Origin: Phycomyces blakesleeanus NRRL 1555(-)
Lineage: Eukaryota > Mucoromycota > Mucoromycetes > Mucorales > Phycomycetaceae
Assembly (NCBI RefSeq): GCF_001638985.1
Contig: NW_017265142.1
Coordinates: 1,232,572 to 1,296,571, forward strand
Length of the DNA: 64,000 nucleotides
Reading direction: 5' to 3'
The position numbers and the translations under genes were made by a program. A model generated the notes under the pieces. That model did not search any database. It saw nothing but the letters and a program-made list of their open reading frames with translations, and was not told the origin of the DNA. Below are positions 45,725 through 56,161 of the stretch, piece by piece; positions within the stretch are counted from its first letter, which is position 1, and each line of letters opens with the position of its first letter.

Positions 45725-47620
45725 TTATTCTAAAGACCTTATTAACCGCTGGCTATCAAGTCGAAAATCTCTTATGTATTTACAGCGCAACCTCATAAAC
45801 CCTAATTGAAGATCTTTTAATAAATTACTATCAATTTCCTCACTCATTTCTTCCGCTTCAGTGCTTTTTGATAATCCAAAATGATTTTCAACAAATTCTG
45901 TTTCGTCCTCTCCAAGTTGTCGTAAACATCTTCTTTCTTCCTCTCCGATCACAAGAGGCTGATAATATATCCACATCCGCCCATTGGCTGGTTGGCTAAA
46001 CCGAGTCTCCTGGGGTTTGCGTACATTGACATTGGTAGAAGAAATGTCGGCAGAATTCGATATAGAGCCTAGTAGTTCAAGTACTATCAGATAAACAGTG
46101 TCTCGAGATGAATTCACCAGAGCCATCCGCTCAACAGTGCTGTAAAGATCAGTATTGAGCGAAAAATGCGTGAACTTGAATTCCAGTGAATTGAATCCTG
46201 TATGTGGCATATCCAGAACAACTTCCTTTTCATCACTGTCATTACTGTCATCAGATGGCATCCTTTTCACCTTTACATAGCTGAGTGACAAATTCGAAAG
46301 ACTTTTACAATGTGTTGAGATATATTCAAATACGTTGGTACCAACTGTTGAAGACCAGAGCGAAACCTCCTCAAGACAGTAGTCCTGCTGCTTGTGAGCA
46401 TGGACCTCGCTTTCTGAATTAAGCTTTACCGAGCCACCTCTGAGTACAAATGTCTTTAAGGAACTACAGTTCCTCAAGAGGAGATCAAGCTGTATAACCC
46501 CGTGTCTTGCCCCAACTTCTAGCTTAACAAGCCGGGGACAAATACCGAATTTCAATTGAGCCCCAATCTGGTGATCGTCTTTTGACTTGATAACAATGTG
46601 AGCACTTCGGAGTGTATTGGAGCTAAATCCAATTGAACGGCTGACTTCTCCCTGAGGTAGATCTGAAATATCATCTTCAAACCATACAGTGTAAATAAAA
46701 TGGTCTAGTGATCCAACAATCTGATAAAGACTCTTCCAGAATATATCAGAGTCTACTGAAGATTTGATCCTTTGCTCCATTGTAACAGTCTTTAGCCGAG
46801 AAAAATTGTAGGACCAGGAAGAAACTTGTCTTATTTCATCTGGATTTGTGGTTCTCTCTATATATGAGCCAGAGCACCGTTTTACTTGAGAATAAAGAGA
46901 ATCTATGTTTGGATATTTTAGTGAAAAGTAGTAGAGCCATCCGATATCCATGTTGTGGTCGATGAGTTTCAATTGTGTTATCAAACTGGCTGGAGTGATA
47001 GACTTTATATATTTGATATCACCAGGCTGCACTCGGTTCATGGGTATATTTGTGTGTAGGTTGCGGAGTCGTGGCAAAATAGCATGAATTGATTCCAACA
47101 TTTGCCATGTGTAGGATCCAACCTCTTCCATATAGGTCTCTACAATTCTCAGCCGTGTGAGACGAGGCAAACAACCCAAGATCTTGAGCATTTCTTCTCT
47201 GCGTATTTCTAGACTAACATCTGGCATAAATAGGTCGAGTTCTGTGAGGGATCTCCAAAGATTCCAATCAGCCGTCTTTCCGAAATCCTGTTTTCCCAAA
47301 CTGTATTGTTGAAACGATAGGTGTCTCAATGCGCCAAAGGTTTTCTGTAGCGTGTAAAGCTTCTGGTCGTTGAGCTTATGAAATTCCCTTACAGCTAAGC
47401 TTTCTACAAGATATCCGTTTTTTTGGTAGACATTATTCTGAAGATCGCATGTACTACATATATTGGCGAGCTTGGTATAATCGAGGTCCAGTATGTTCCA
47501 TAAAGAATCTTGAAATGGCCGTGTCCAAGCTTTACACACTCTAGTGCATTGAAGCTTGTCCCTGTTTGTCATAAAAGATGAAATCTCTGTCAATATTTCG
47601 AATGGCAATCGGAAGATCAT
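45725..47620 (-). CDS. F-box / LRR-like protein, cluster member A
   Basis: Probable SCF adaptor, intronless, 631 residues. The F-box starts at residue 2 (IFRLPFEILTEISSFM, then VCKAWTRPFQDSLW). Shared family blocks are DFGKTADWNLWRSLTELDLF, YTWQMLESIHAILPRL and DIGWLYYFSLKYPNI. The C-terminal block is modified (LGFMRLRCKYIRDFRLD). ATG 47620 is used because it gives the family spacing to LPFEIL, and the frame upstream has no ATG. It is the most downstream of four head-to-tail minus-strand copies, 383 bp from the next. Substrate unknown. Confidence 0.82.
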   Translation of the reverse strand: MIFRLPFEILTEISSFMTNRDKLQCTRVCKAWTRPFQDSLWNILDLDYTKLANICSTCDLQNNVYQKNGYLVESLAVREFHKLNDQKLYTLQKTFGALRHLSFQQYSLGKQDFGKTADWNLWRSLTELDLFMPDVSLEIRREEMLKILGCLPRLTRLRIVETYMEEVGSYTWQMLESIHAILPRLRNLHTNIPMNRVQPGDIKYIKSITPASLITQLKLIDHNMDIGWLYYFSLKYPNIDSLYSQVKRCSGSYIERTTNPDEIRQVSSWSYNFSRLKTVTMEQRIKSSVDSDIFWKSLYQIVGSLDHFIYTVWFEDDISDLPQGEVSRSIGFSSNTLRSAHIVIKSKDDHQIGAQLKFGICPRLVKLEVGARHGVIQLDLLLRNCSSLKTFVLRGGSVKLNSESEVHAHKQQDYCLEEVSLWSSTVGTNVFEYISTHCKSLSNLSLSYVKVKRMPSDDSNDSDEKEVVLDMPHTGFNSLEFKFTHFSLNTDLYSTVERMALVNSSRDTVYLIVLELLGSISNSADISSTNVNVRKPQETRFSQPANGRMWIYYQPLVIGEEERRCLRQLGEDETEFVENHFGLSKSTEAEEMSEEIDSNLLKDLQLGFMRLRCKYIRDFRLDSQRLIRSLE

Positions 47621-48003
47621 CTCAGTAATTAAAAAGAAAGATAAAAAGAGAAGCAAGAAGAAGGGGCGTTGTATAGCCAGCAAAGTTAATTAATAAATAA
47701 ATAAAGCGATCAAACCATTTTGTGCTGCGCGTTATTTAGAGTGACAGGATCCAAAAATCATGTGAAATATACGAAGCGCAAGTAAGAAAAAGAGAGAAAT
47801 AAAGAAAAGAAGAATGTAAACCTTAAAATGGTGCTCATATTCCCACACTAGATTAACTGTATTCTAGAAAGAAATAATTGGATTTTTATTCAAAAAGTAT
47901 TTACATGAAATATTATTAAAATTACCAAGTAAATTTAGATGGCTTCTTGTATTAAAAGGGTTGGAGTTGACGCATTTTTTATAATAATAGTAGTAGTAAG
48001 TGC
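47621..48003. other. Spacer between F-box genes A and B
   Basis: 383 bp, AT-rich. It must hold the 5' region of A and the 3' end of B. No gene seen. Confidence 0.5.
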
Positions 48004-49938
48004 TTATAAAGAAAATATTGCATACCACGGAAGCTTTATATCATGGTCAAACAAAGATTCATTAATGATATAGTTGCCGACATATCCACATCGCAGCAAT
48101 AAGTAACCTCGTCCTAGATCCTCCTTCCAAAATGGTTTCTTCACCAACCCTCCCGGAAACCTGGATTTATATGTACAAGGGGTTGATCCACTGTTTAAGG
48201 CAAAGTATTTGAAATAGTTCTCAGCAAAACGAGTTTCTTGTCTTTCGAGCATCCGTGCTTCTTTCTTTTCGTTATTAATTGTCGCCTCCCAATATTGATG
48301 AAACCACAATCGTTTGTCTACAGTTGTCGGAGGCACGTTTTCAAATAAGACTACACTGTCTGTACAGCTGGCGTGTTTTGATTTAGAATGAATTCTTTCG
48401 ATAGCTATCAGATTCACATTGTATTCTTCGTATTGCAACAAATCGTATTCATCGTCGTCTTCGTCGTATTCATCATATTCATCATTATCATCCAATAAAT
48501 CAAATTTGACTCCTTCGAGATTCAAGACATCAAAATGTGTGTAGGACATATCAATACAGAAAACACCTGTCTCCGGTGCTATTGACACCGGTACCCTGAC
48601 AGTCTGTAGTCTCAGTTTACTCAGATGCCAGCAGCGAGAAGATGTATATTTGAAAACGTCTGCGTCAATGCTAGACATGTAAAGTTCTATTGACTGTAAT
48701 CCGTGGTGGACTACAGGCTTGGAAGGATCAGAGCTTAGAACAATCCGTTGATCTCTGAATCTGACCTTGTTGAGGAGCGCACAGTTATCCAAAAGAACAT
48801 CGAATTCTATGGCTGCGTTGGAGACTTCCATTGTTAGATCCACCAGACGAGGACATATTCCGAGGTTTGTGAAAAGGATACTTGGGATACTAAATCTGGA
48901 TTTGACTCTTAAAATTAATTTTTCGAGAGTTTCTGAGCGAAAACAGATTGCGTCTCGTACAGTGTCTTTTTGTTGCCCACTCACAGCATCTTTTAGTTGA
49001 AGGTTGTATTCTAATGATTTAACGGATCTAACGAGCTCATGAAAAAGTCTCCAAAACGCGTCGTAATGTAGTCCTTGAATCACTTCTTGACGCAGTGTCA
49101 CTTTTTTGATTCGTGAAAACTGTTGTGAGACTTCAGGTACTGTATCTATTGTTTCGTCGTTTTGGGTATATTCTTCCAACTGGTTTTTGTATATTGCCTT
49201 TGCGTTCAAGGTTTGGATATTTGGATATTTCATAGCAAAGTAAAACAGCCATTCGTGATCCATGTTATGCCCGAGAAATTCTGCGGAAGCCATGTGTGTT
49301 GCTGGAATAACGTCTTTGATCAACAAGACGTCTTTTGTTGGAATTGGATGAAGAAATAGATGCAGTCTTAAATGTTCAAGCTGTGATAAGTATTCGTGTA
49401 TTGACTCTAATGTTTCCCATGTGTAGGGCTGAACCCTATAACTATACTCTTGCGCAAGATCCAGTCGTTTGAGGCATGGTAGAAACGATAAAATATTAAG
49501 GAGTTCTTCCTTTTGATTATCCAAAGTCAATGCTGGCATAAATATTTCCAAATTTATCAATGATTTCCAGAGACTCCAATCAGCCGTCAGTCCAAAATCT
49601 TCTTTTGTCAAACTACCGAGTGGCATGTGCACGTTCTTTACTCGCTGGAAGTACGTTTGTATTGTGTGAAGTTGGCTATCATTCATTCGGATCATCTTTC
49701 TGAAACTCAAGGTCTGAACACGGTTGCCGTTGGCCTGATAGATATTTTTTTCAGTGTGAGATACGGTACATATGGCTTTCAGTCTTTCGCTAGTCTTAAT
49801 GTTGACTGTCTCCCATAGAGTGTCTTTAAATGGTGCATTCCAAGCTTTGCAGACTGTTGTGCAGACTAATATGTCATCCGTAGAAATAAATGTCGAGATA
49901 ATTCCAAGGATTTCGAATGGCAAGACATTGGTCAACAT
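48004..49938 (-). CDS. F-box / LRR-like protein, cluster member B
   Basis: Probable SCF adaptor, intronless, 644 residues. The F-box starts MLTNVLPFEILGIISTFIST, with VCKAWNAPFKDTLW after it. Family blocks are DFGLTADWSLWKSLINLEIF, YTWETLESIHEYLSQL, DHEWLFYFAMKYPNI and the C-terminal DLGRGYLLLRCGYVGNYIIN. It carries an acidic Asp/Glu/Tyr insert (around DEYDEYDEDDDEYD) absent from its siblings, probably from triplet expansion. ATG 49938 is selected because earlier codons in the frame lack ATG. Confidence 0.82.
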   Translation of the reverse strand: MLTNVLPFEILGIISTFISTDDILVCTTVCKAWNAPFKDTLWETVNIKTSERLKAICTVSHTEKNIYQANGNRVQTLSFRKMIRMNDSQLHTIQTYFQRVKNVHMPLGSLTKEDFGLTADWSLWKSLINLEIFMPALTLDNQKEELLNILSFLPCLKRLDLAQEYSYRVQPYTWETLESIHEYLSQLEHLRLHLFLHPIPTKDVLLIKDVIPATHMASAEFLGHNMDHEWLFYFAMKYPNIQTLNAKAIYKNQLEEYTQNDETIDTVPEVSQQFSRIKKVTLRQEVIQGLHYDAFWRLFHELVRSVKSLEYNLQLKDAVSGQQKDTVRDAICFRSETLEKLILRVKSRFSIPSILFTNLGICPRLVDLTMEVSNAAIEFDVLLDNCALLNKVRFRDQRIVLSSDPSKPVVHHGLQSIELYMSSIDADVFKYTSSRCWHLSKLRLQTVRVPVSIAPETGVFCIDMSYTHFDVLNLEGVKFDLLDDNDEYDEYDEDDDEYDLLQYEEYNVNLIAIERIHSKSKHASCTDSVVLFENVPPTTVDKRLWFHQYWEATINNEKKEARMLERQETRFAENYFKYFALNSGSTPCTYKSRFPGGLVKKPFWKEDLGRGYLLLRCGYVGNYIINESLFDHDIKLPWYAIFSL

Positions 49939-50240
49939 GTTAAAGGAATGAAAGGCGGGTGTGTCTGCCAACAAACACCGAGAGAGAGAACTTTATTCTC
50001 CCCGTACAACCCTAAGCCTCTGAACTTTAATAAAATGAAAGGCAGCATACCTGAAGATCGCTTGCAGGATTTCAGAAATCAATTGGTAAGAGCGTCTTTT
50101 GCAGAATTTCGATTCGCCTTTTTTTTTATATATGCTTATATATATATATATATATAAGTATAAAAATAAATAGAAAGTAAAAGGAGAAGAAAGGTTTATG
50201 ATAATTAAAAAAAATGGCTCGCCTGTATAAAAATTTAATG
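49939..50240. other. Spacer between F-box genes B and C, with exon-like fragment
   Basis: 302 bp. On the plus strand, ATG at 50034 opens MKGSIPEDRLQDFRNQL followed directly by a good donor (GTAAGA). This looks like a first exon without a gene behind it, since F-box gene C on the other strand follows at once. A TA run lies at 50138-50156. Confidence 0.4.
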
Positions 50241-52085
50241 CTACAAGAACTGAACATTGTGGTCAACGTCAACACTCTCAATAGAATATTGACCAACGTA
50301 TCCACATCGTAATGTTACGTGTCCTCGTGAAAGGTCTTTTCTCCAACAGGGCTTCTTCCGTATATCAGAGTCACAAACAGTCTCGGCTTTTTTGTTGGTA
50401 TTCCATATGGATGATAAAAAAGCTGTATAGTAATCCCGGGCAATCATGGCTTGTTTTTTGTCAAGAATTCGCACTCTACGGCACATGGTGTCACTTTGAT
50501 CTTCCGAGAAAAGGTGAAACCATAGTCTCTGGTTAACTGGGGGTAACATGCTAGTTAATAAAGTGAGCCCATCGTCACTGTGTACAGCCTGTGGTGTAGC
50601 ATGTATTCGTTCAATGGCGAGTATTTTCATACTGTGTTTCTTGTCGCGATAGGTCATGCCATTGAGCTTTAGCACTTCGAATTGAGACCAGCTCATGTCC
50701 ATAATAAGATTGCCTGTGTATTGGGGTGTTGATCCGTATATGTTAACGTAGCTTAATGTCATGCTCCTCAGTCTTATACAGCGACGTGAAATATAACCAA
50801 ATGTGAGTGAGTTGACTTTTGAGAATTCTATAAATATAGTCTCTAGACAATGCTTTTTTGGTATTTCAGAGGTGTCCCGGGAAATTCTGACCAACACATC
50901 ATCCAGTTGGATATTTTTCAGGGCAGGACAGTTATTCAAAAGAACGTCGAGCTCAACCACTGTTTCAGGTAATTTCATCTTTAAGTCCACTAATCGACTA
51001 CATACACCAAGCTTCATCGAAAGATTAAATTCATCCTTGCAGGGAAACTTGATAAAAAGGTCGAGATTTTCGACTGAGGCTGATGAAAGCTGTACACACT
51101 CGTCTAAAACTCCTTGAGGCTGTTCAGAAACCAGGTTGGTGAAATGCAAGATGTATTTCATATCTTTAACATGTTCAATAAACTGCTGAAACAACTGCCA
51201 AAACATGTCATGTCGTTTACTAACCACCGCAGTCTGGCAAATTTCTATAGTCTTGATGTGAAGAAAAGCATCTGGCAAAGTTTTCAGAAGCGGGGTGGTA
51301 TCGTAATTCTGAAAATCATCTTCAGGTTGGTCCACTCGGCAACCTTCCAAACTCAAGATAAGCTTTTCTAGCTTTGGGTATTTTAGAGAGTAATATATTA
51401 ACCAGCCTATGTCCATATTGGTACTGCTAAGCGTCAGGTCAGTCATACAGTCTGCTGGCACGACCTGTTTGATTTCTGAGATGTCTTTTGCGAGAACTGG
51501 TGAAAAAAGAAGACTGGTGACTAGATATTTAAGTCGCGGTAAGCTGGTGTGAATAATCTCCAGCGTCTTCCATGTGTACCTGTTGTCCGCGGTGTACCTT
51601 GTTTCTATAAACTCTAGTCGAGTAAGAGAAGGAAGACAAGGAAATACTTTGGTCATTTCTTGAGTAAAAAAATCTGAAAATGGGCATAGTATGAACATTT
51701 TTAGATCAGTTAATGAACTCCATTGACCCCATTCTGCCATGGTTCCAAAACATTCTTGAGTTAATCGAGCGTCCATGGTATTGAGAGACTTTAGCTGGGT
51801 GAAGCATTGCTGTAACTCGTGAATCTGTCTCTGGCGAATTTTGAGGTTTCCACATATTTGTAATTCACGCACACGATGTCCATTTTTCTTGTAAATGTTT
51901 TCTTCATTAGGGAGGTAGATGATTAACTTTAGTAATATTCGATTGATCCTCAAACTGTGCCACAAAGAGTCTTGGAAAGGCGTTTTCCATGCTTTACATA
52001 CGGTCGAGCACTCGGACCTTTTGAATTTTGGGACAAAGCTGGCAATAAGTGCCAAGATCTCAAATGGTAATCTTGATGCTAGCAT
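50241..52085 (-). CDS. F-box / LRR-like protein, cluster member C
   Basis: Probable SCF adaptor, intronless, 614 residues. The F-box is at residues 4-46 (SRLPFEILALIASFVPKFKR, then VCKAWKTPFQDSLW). Family blocks are ECFGTMAEWGQWSSLTDLKM, YTWKTLEIIHTSLPRL and DIGWLIYYSLKYPKL. The C-terminal block is well kept (DLSRGHVTLRCGYVGQYSIE, then DVDHNV). ATG 52085 starts four residues before LPFE. The 5' spacer to member D is also 302 bp. Substrate unknown. Confidence 0.82.
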   Translation of the reverse strand: MLASRLPFEILALIASFVPKFKRSECSTVCKAWKTPFQDSLWHSLRINRILLKLIIYLPNEENIYKKNGHRVRELQICGNLKIRQRQIHELQQCFTQLKSLNTMDARLTQECFGTMAEWGQWSSLTDLKMFILCPFSDFFTQEMTKVFPCLPSLTRLEFIETRYTADNRYTWKTLEIIHTSLPRLKYLVTSLLFSPVLAKDISEIKQVVPADCMTDLTLSSTNMDIGWLIYYSLKYPKLEKLILSLEGCRVDQPEDDFQNYDTTPLLKTLPDAFLHIKTIEICQTAVVSKRHDMFWQLFQQFIEHVKDMKYILHFTNLVSEQPQGVLDECVQLSSASVENLDLFIKFPCKDEFNLSMKLGVCSRLVDLKMKLPETVVELDVLLNNCPALKNIQLDDVLVRISRDTSEIPKKHCLETIFIEFSKVNSLTFGYISRRCIRLRSMTLSYVNIYGSTPQYTGNLIMDMSWSQFEVLKLNGMTYRDKKHSMKILAIERIHATPQAVHSDDGLTLLTSMLPPVNQRLWFHLFSEDQSDTMCRRVRILDKKQAMIARDYYTAFLSSIWNTNKKAETVCDSDIRKKPCWRKDLSRGHVTLRCGYVGQYSIESVDVDHNVQFL

Positions 52086-52387
52086 AATGAGAATATAAAT
52101 AAAGAGTCTTACGCAGCTGCAAGCAAGGTTTTAGTTACACTCTCGAGATATACATATTGTACTACACAAACAGATTAGGCCACACGATACGGAACACAAG
52201 TTTAATTGGGAGTTTTTTTTTTAAAAAAAAATAGCTTAACCTACAAAGATCTGATCTTATTTTCACATGCTCAACGAGACTTTGTACAATGATATTCAAT
52301 ATAATTAATGTATTCAATACTCTATCAATTATTAAAGTAAAATCTTAAATCTTTATTATATTATGCTATGTTCTGAAATAAGGCAGG

Positions 52388-54214
52388 TTATTCCTGTTCG
52401 TCAGCGTGAATAGAGTATACTTGAACATGTCTACATTGTAATTTAGTATACAAATTTGGATTATAGCTATCTAATGAATTTTTTGAAAAGTCGGTAAGAA
52501 ACTTGTCTTCGTATACAGTCAATGTCTTTTCGGAAATAGAAGAGTCCTTAAGAAAGTCTTGAACCAACCGGATTTCAGGACTTTTAAGAATCCTCATCTT
52601 TTTGTTCTCATACATAGTACGGTGGCGGTAAAACCGCGTCTGCTTGTCGTCAATTGACTGTAGATGATCAGACTCCTGGTTTTTTGGATCCTTTTCTGGG
52701 TGGGTCTGTTCGATGACAAATATGCTTGTTGAAGAGACTTTAAGGTATCCAACTCGGTCGGATTCTCTTATTTGAGCGTGAAATCTTACATCGTGCATGC
52801 TTAATTCCTCAAAATTTGTAAAGGACATGTTGATATTTAAGTGATTTTCTAGTTCAGATATTGTTGCTGAGATTACTGTGTTCATCAAGAACATCTTTGT
52901 TAATTTTCTACAGCTGAAAGAAAGATGTTCGAGTACTTCTGACCCGATTGTCGAATGTACTATGATTATTTTCTCCAAGGCATGGAAGTCTGGGGTATGT
53001 GATACGTGAAGAGTTAAAGTGATAGACTTGGCCCTTAGTCTCAGAATTTTCAGAGATATGCAACCGGTCAAGACAGCGTCAAGCTCAAATACTCCTTGGC
53101 TTATATCCAGATCCAGAATATTTAGGCGAGAGCACATGCCGAACGATATTGGAGCTTGGTATACAATTGTTTCAGGAAGTCTGATATTTAGTATGAGTTT
53201 TTCGAGAGAGCCTGAATTGAGCTCAAATGAATTACTCGATAGCTCTATTGGACCATCATTTGTTCTGCAGTTAGACATCAAGACAAGATTTAAGGATTCG
53301 ATTGATCCAGCTAGCGGTTGTAATACATTCCACAATATCTGGTGATATGGACCGAGAGTAAAATTCTGTTTTAACTTGGCTGATTTGAGGCTTTTAAAAC
53401 AGCCTTTTAAGCGAGATAGAACTGCTATAGCCTCTTCTGGGATTGATTGCTTGTTCACAATTTTTCTGAAGCATTTTTTTGATTCAAGTATTGATAGGTT
53501 CGGATACTTTAAAGCAAGATAAACTATCCACCCGAAATCCAGATAATGACTTTGAAACTTGACGGTAGTAATACTTTTTGCTGGTCTAACGTTCATAATT
53601 GATTCCATGTCTTTAAAGTCTACACCATCCAAATAAAAATTGAGTTCTAGGTGCTTGAGTCGCGGCAAGTATTCATGAAGTGTTTCTAGCATTTCCCAAG
53701 TGTTTGGAACTAAGGGTACAATTCTTCTGTCTAGTACATTCAAGAACGTAAGATTTGGTAGACAATGTAAGATCTTTAATAGTAAGACATTTTCACAAGT
53801 TGAGTCGTATTTAGGCTTATATATTACTAGGCAAGTCAGCCTATTCCAAAGGTTCCAGTCAGCCATGCCACCAAAGTCGTATTTGCTCACAGTGCCCATT
53901 TGCATGTCGAGTTTCTGTAAGTTTTGAAAGCAATGCTGTAATTTGTAAAGATGTTCATTACTGATTTCCAGTGTTTTGGACCAAGTTATTTCTCGTACAC
54001 GATGGCCATTCTTTGAATAAATGCTCTGTGAATTGTCAAATGCATCGACAATGTTCTCCAGTTTATCCTGATTGATTTTTAGACTGTTCCACAAAGCCAT
54101 TTGGAATGAGTTCATCCAATTCTTGCAGACGATTGTACATTGTAACTTGTCTTTAGTTGTAATTAATGTAGAGATTATGGTGAGAATTTCTGGAGGAAAT
54201 TCAGACGGTAGCAT
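52388..54214 (-). CDS. F-box / LRR-like protein, cluster member D
   Basis: Probable SCF adaptor, intronless, 608 residues and the most diverged of the five. The F-box is MLPSEFPPEILTIISTLITT with VCKNWMNSFQMALW. Family blocks DFGGMADWNLWNRLTCLVIY, NTWEMLETLHEYLPRL and DFGWIVYLALKYPNL are clear. The C-terminal block has decayed (LYTKLQCRHVQVYSIHADEQ). It is first in the head-to-tail row. The frame is fully open, so the divergence looks functional rather than degenerative. Confidence 0.8.
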   Translation of the reverse strand: MLPSEFPPEILTIISTLITTKDKLQCTIVCKNWMNSFQMALWNSLKINQDKLENIVDAFDNSQSIYSKNGHRVREITWSKTLEISNEHLYKLQHCFQNLQKLDMQMGTVSKYDFGGMADWNLWNRLTCLVIYKPKYDSTCENVLLLKILHCLPNLTFLNVLDRRIVPLVPNTWEMLETLHEYLPRLKHLELNFYLDGVDFKDMESIMNVRPAKSITTVKFQSHYLDFGWIVYLALKYPNLSILESKKCFRKIVNKQSIPEEAIAVLSRLKGCFKSLKSAKLKQNFTLGPYHQILWNVLQPLAGSIESLNLVLMSNCRTNDGPIELSSNSFELNSGSLEKLILNIRLPETIVYQAPISFGMCSRLNILDLDISQGVFELDAVLTGCISLKILRLRAKSITLTLHVSHTPDFHALEKIIIVHSTIGSEVLEHLSFSCRKLTKMFLMNTVISATISELENHLNINMSFTNFEELSMHDVRFHAQIRESDRVGYLKVSSTSIFVIEQTHPEKDPKNQESDHLQSIDDKQTRFYRHRTMYENKKMRILKSPEIRLVQDFLKDSSISEKTLTVYEDKFLTDFSKNSLDSYNPNLYTKLQCRHVQVYSIHADEQE

Positions 54215-55106
54215 TGAGAGATAAAGAATGTATATATGTATGTGTTTTTACGCAACAGATAATGTGGTCCTGAGCCAAAGTCTAAAAGCAAGTGTGTCAA
54301 GATTTATTTTCCCAAATTTGGGATTTCAAAGTAAGGGGAAGAAAGGATTGTTTTATTGATGTATAATATTATCAAAGTTTTTCTGGCATATGGTCTTCTG
54401 CCATGGATATATACAAAGGGGGTAATGAGGGTAGTGGGTGGAGGAGAGCTTAGCTTCCTTTTACTGGTTTTCATAATCAAATAATAATAAGGCTGGGATC
54501 CCAAGAACCATCTATATGTACAAGATGCGTTTAATAATTATATTTCAATTTAACTACTTGTTCTGGATTGTTCCATGTATATAATTCAAGCAAGTTAAAT
54601 ACCAAACTTTAGAGTGCACACACACACACATATATATATAATCTAGACTTATTGAAGTTAATATATTCAACCATTATTTGTTTATTTTTTTTATTTGGTT
54701 TGATGATTAATATGTAATAGATTATGAATTCATTTAATAATCTCATCGTAATACATTATAAACACTATATTCAATTTAGCGCAAATCTTGTAAATGTAGT
54801 CTAGATATGTTACAGTAAAATAAATAAATAAAACTATAATGAATTTTCATAAAGTATCTATATTATTATTCTTTGATAAACTAATATAAAAGCATATAGT
54901 TAACTTATTCTCATAAAGCATATTCATATTCCTTAAAGAGTTGATAATAATATTTTTTAAAAGAAAAAGAAAACAATGTTTACATTAAGCAAACCAAAAA
55001 AAAGAAGAAGAGAAAAAAGAAGAACTAGAAACATGGCTTGTTCGAGAAAGAGAAGAAGAAGAAGAGTAAAAAGAAATCCGCTATGTGGGTGTATTTTTTG
55101 TACATG

Positions 55107-55138
<32 letters not shown>

Positions 55139-55294
55139 GGTGGGTGGGTGTGTAGGTGTGTAGGTGTGTAGGTGTTTGAGTGAGTCCTTGAGTCCTTGAG
55201 TCCTTGAGTCCTTGAGTACATGCGTGCGTGCGTGCGTGTGCTCTTGAGTGAGCGAGTGAGCGAGTGTGTGAGTGTGTGTGTGTATGTATGTATG

Positions 55295-55328
<34 letters not shown>

Positions 55329-55441
55329 TGTATATATGTATGTATGTGTATGTATGTATATAGTTCTTGTGGTGATTGATGTCCATATCATATTTTGATT
55401 CCAGGGATTCATACTTCTTTTTTTTTACACGCCTTGGTTTA
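54215..55441. other. Intergenic between F-box cluster and zinc-finger gene
   Basis: AT-rich and gene-free. The part nearest the zinc-finger gene is filled by a compound minisatellite (55082-55365). Confidence 0.5.
55082..55365 (+). repeat. Compound GT-rich mini/microsatellite
   Basis: Successive short tandem arrays: TA/TG, GGGT, GTGTAG, TCCTTGAG (four to five units), CGTG, GAGTGAGC and TATG units. It lies about 75 bp downstream of the zinc-finger stop. Open frames across it are repeat artefacts. Confidence 0.85.
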
Positions 55442-56161
55442 TTATTTACTTTCATTATAATTAGTATGAGTACTGGTTATGTGTCTTTCCAGGTTGAACT
55501 TGCTAGAATACGATTTAGCGCACGTATCGCACTTCCATTTTTGTCTTTCGTCATCATGTTGTTCAATGTGCCTTGTATAGTTGCTCTTTCGACTGCTCAT
55601 ATATCCACACTCACTGCAATTAAATTTTTTGATTGGTGGTCGTAAAATGTTCTTGTCACTTCTTCTTTTAATCCCTGCGCCTATTCTTGTAGTTTTGTGC
55701 TTTTCTGCTCTAAGGTCTCGATGTGGATTTGATATACTGTCAGATAGATTCATCAATTTGATTCTGTCATGATAATCTGTATTGAACAAATACTGCTTCT
55801 TTTCATACTTGGCTTTTCGTTCTGCTTTTAGGACTGTATTTAGGACTGGGGAAGTTTCGGATGAAAGAGAGTAAGGCTGATCTAAGGAGGGTGTTGGGAG
55901 AGCTTCGTCTAGATGTGTTCTGATACTGGGCGAGGTTGGCGCAGTGGACGAAAATAGTCCCGCAGTATATTTTTGGCTATTGTACATTGGTGGTTTGGAA
56001 ATGGGCTGATCATACTCCAATACATGAAGAGGGACCTTGCCTTGTTTTCTATTGACGGGCTTCTTTTCTGATGGGATCGGACATGTACTTGATGAGGTTT
56101 TTTGGTGATCTGAATAAAATGTCTTTTTTGGAGATGAATTACTATTTTCTTGATATAACAT
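55442..56161 (-). CDS. C2H2 zinc-finger protein with two C-terminal fingers
   Basis: Probable DNA-binding transcription factor, 239 residues, single exon. Finger 1 has Cys182, Cys185, His198 and His202; finger 2 has Cys211, Cys214, His227 and His232. They are joined by a six-residue linker (DDERQK), not the classic TGEKP. The first 175 residues are low-complexity Ser/Pro/Thr with a basic stretch (IKRRSDKNILRPPIKK) just before the fingers, a possible nuclear signal. ATG 56161 is used; the codon before it is GTG. No other domain recognised and the target is unknown. Confidence 0.8.
   Translation of the reverse strand: MLYQENSNSSPKKTFYSDHQKTSSSTCPIPSEKKPVNRKQGKVPLHVLEYDQPISKPPMYNSQKYTAGLFSSTAPTSPSIRTHLDEALPTPSLDQPYSLSSETSPVLNTVLKAERKAKYEKKQYLFNTDYHDRIKLMNLSDSISNPHRDLRAEKHKTTRIGAGIKRRSDKNILRPPIKKFNCSECGYMSSRKSNYTRHIEQHDDERQKWKCDTCAKSYSSKFNLERHITSTHTNYNESK

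Noticed and set aside
52388..54214. F-box member D as a pseudogene
   Set aside because: Although diverged, it is open over its whole length and keeps the F-box and internal family blocks.
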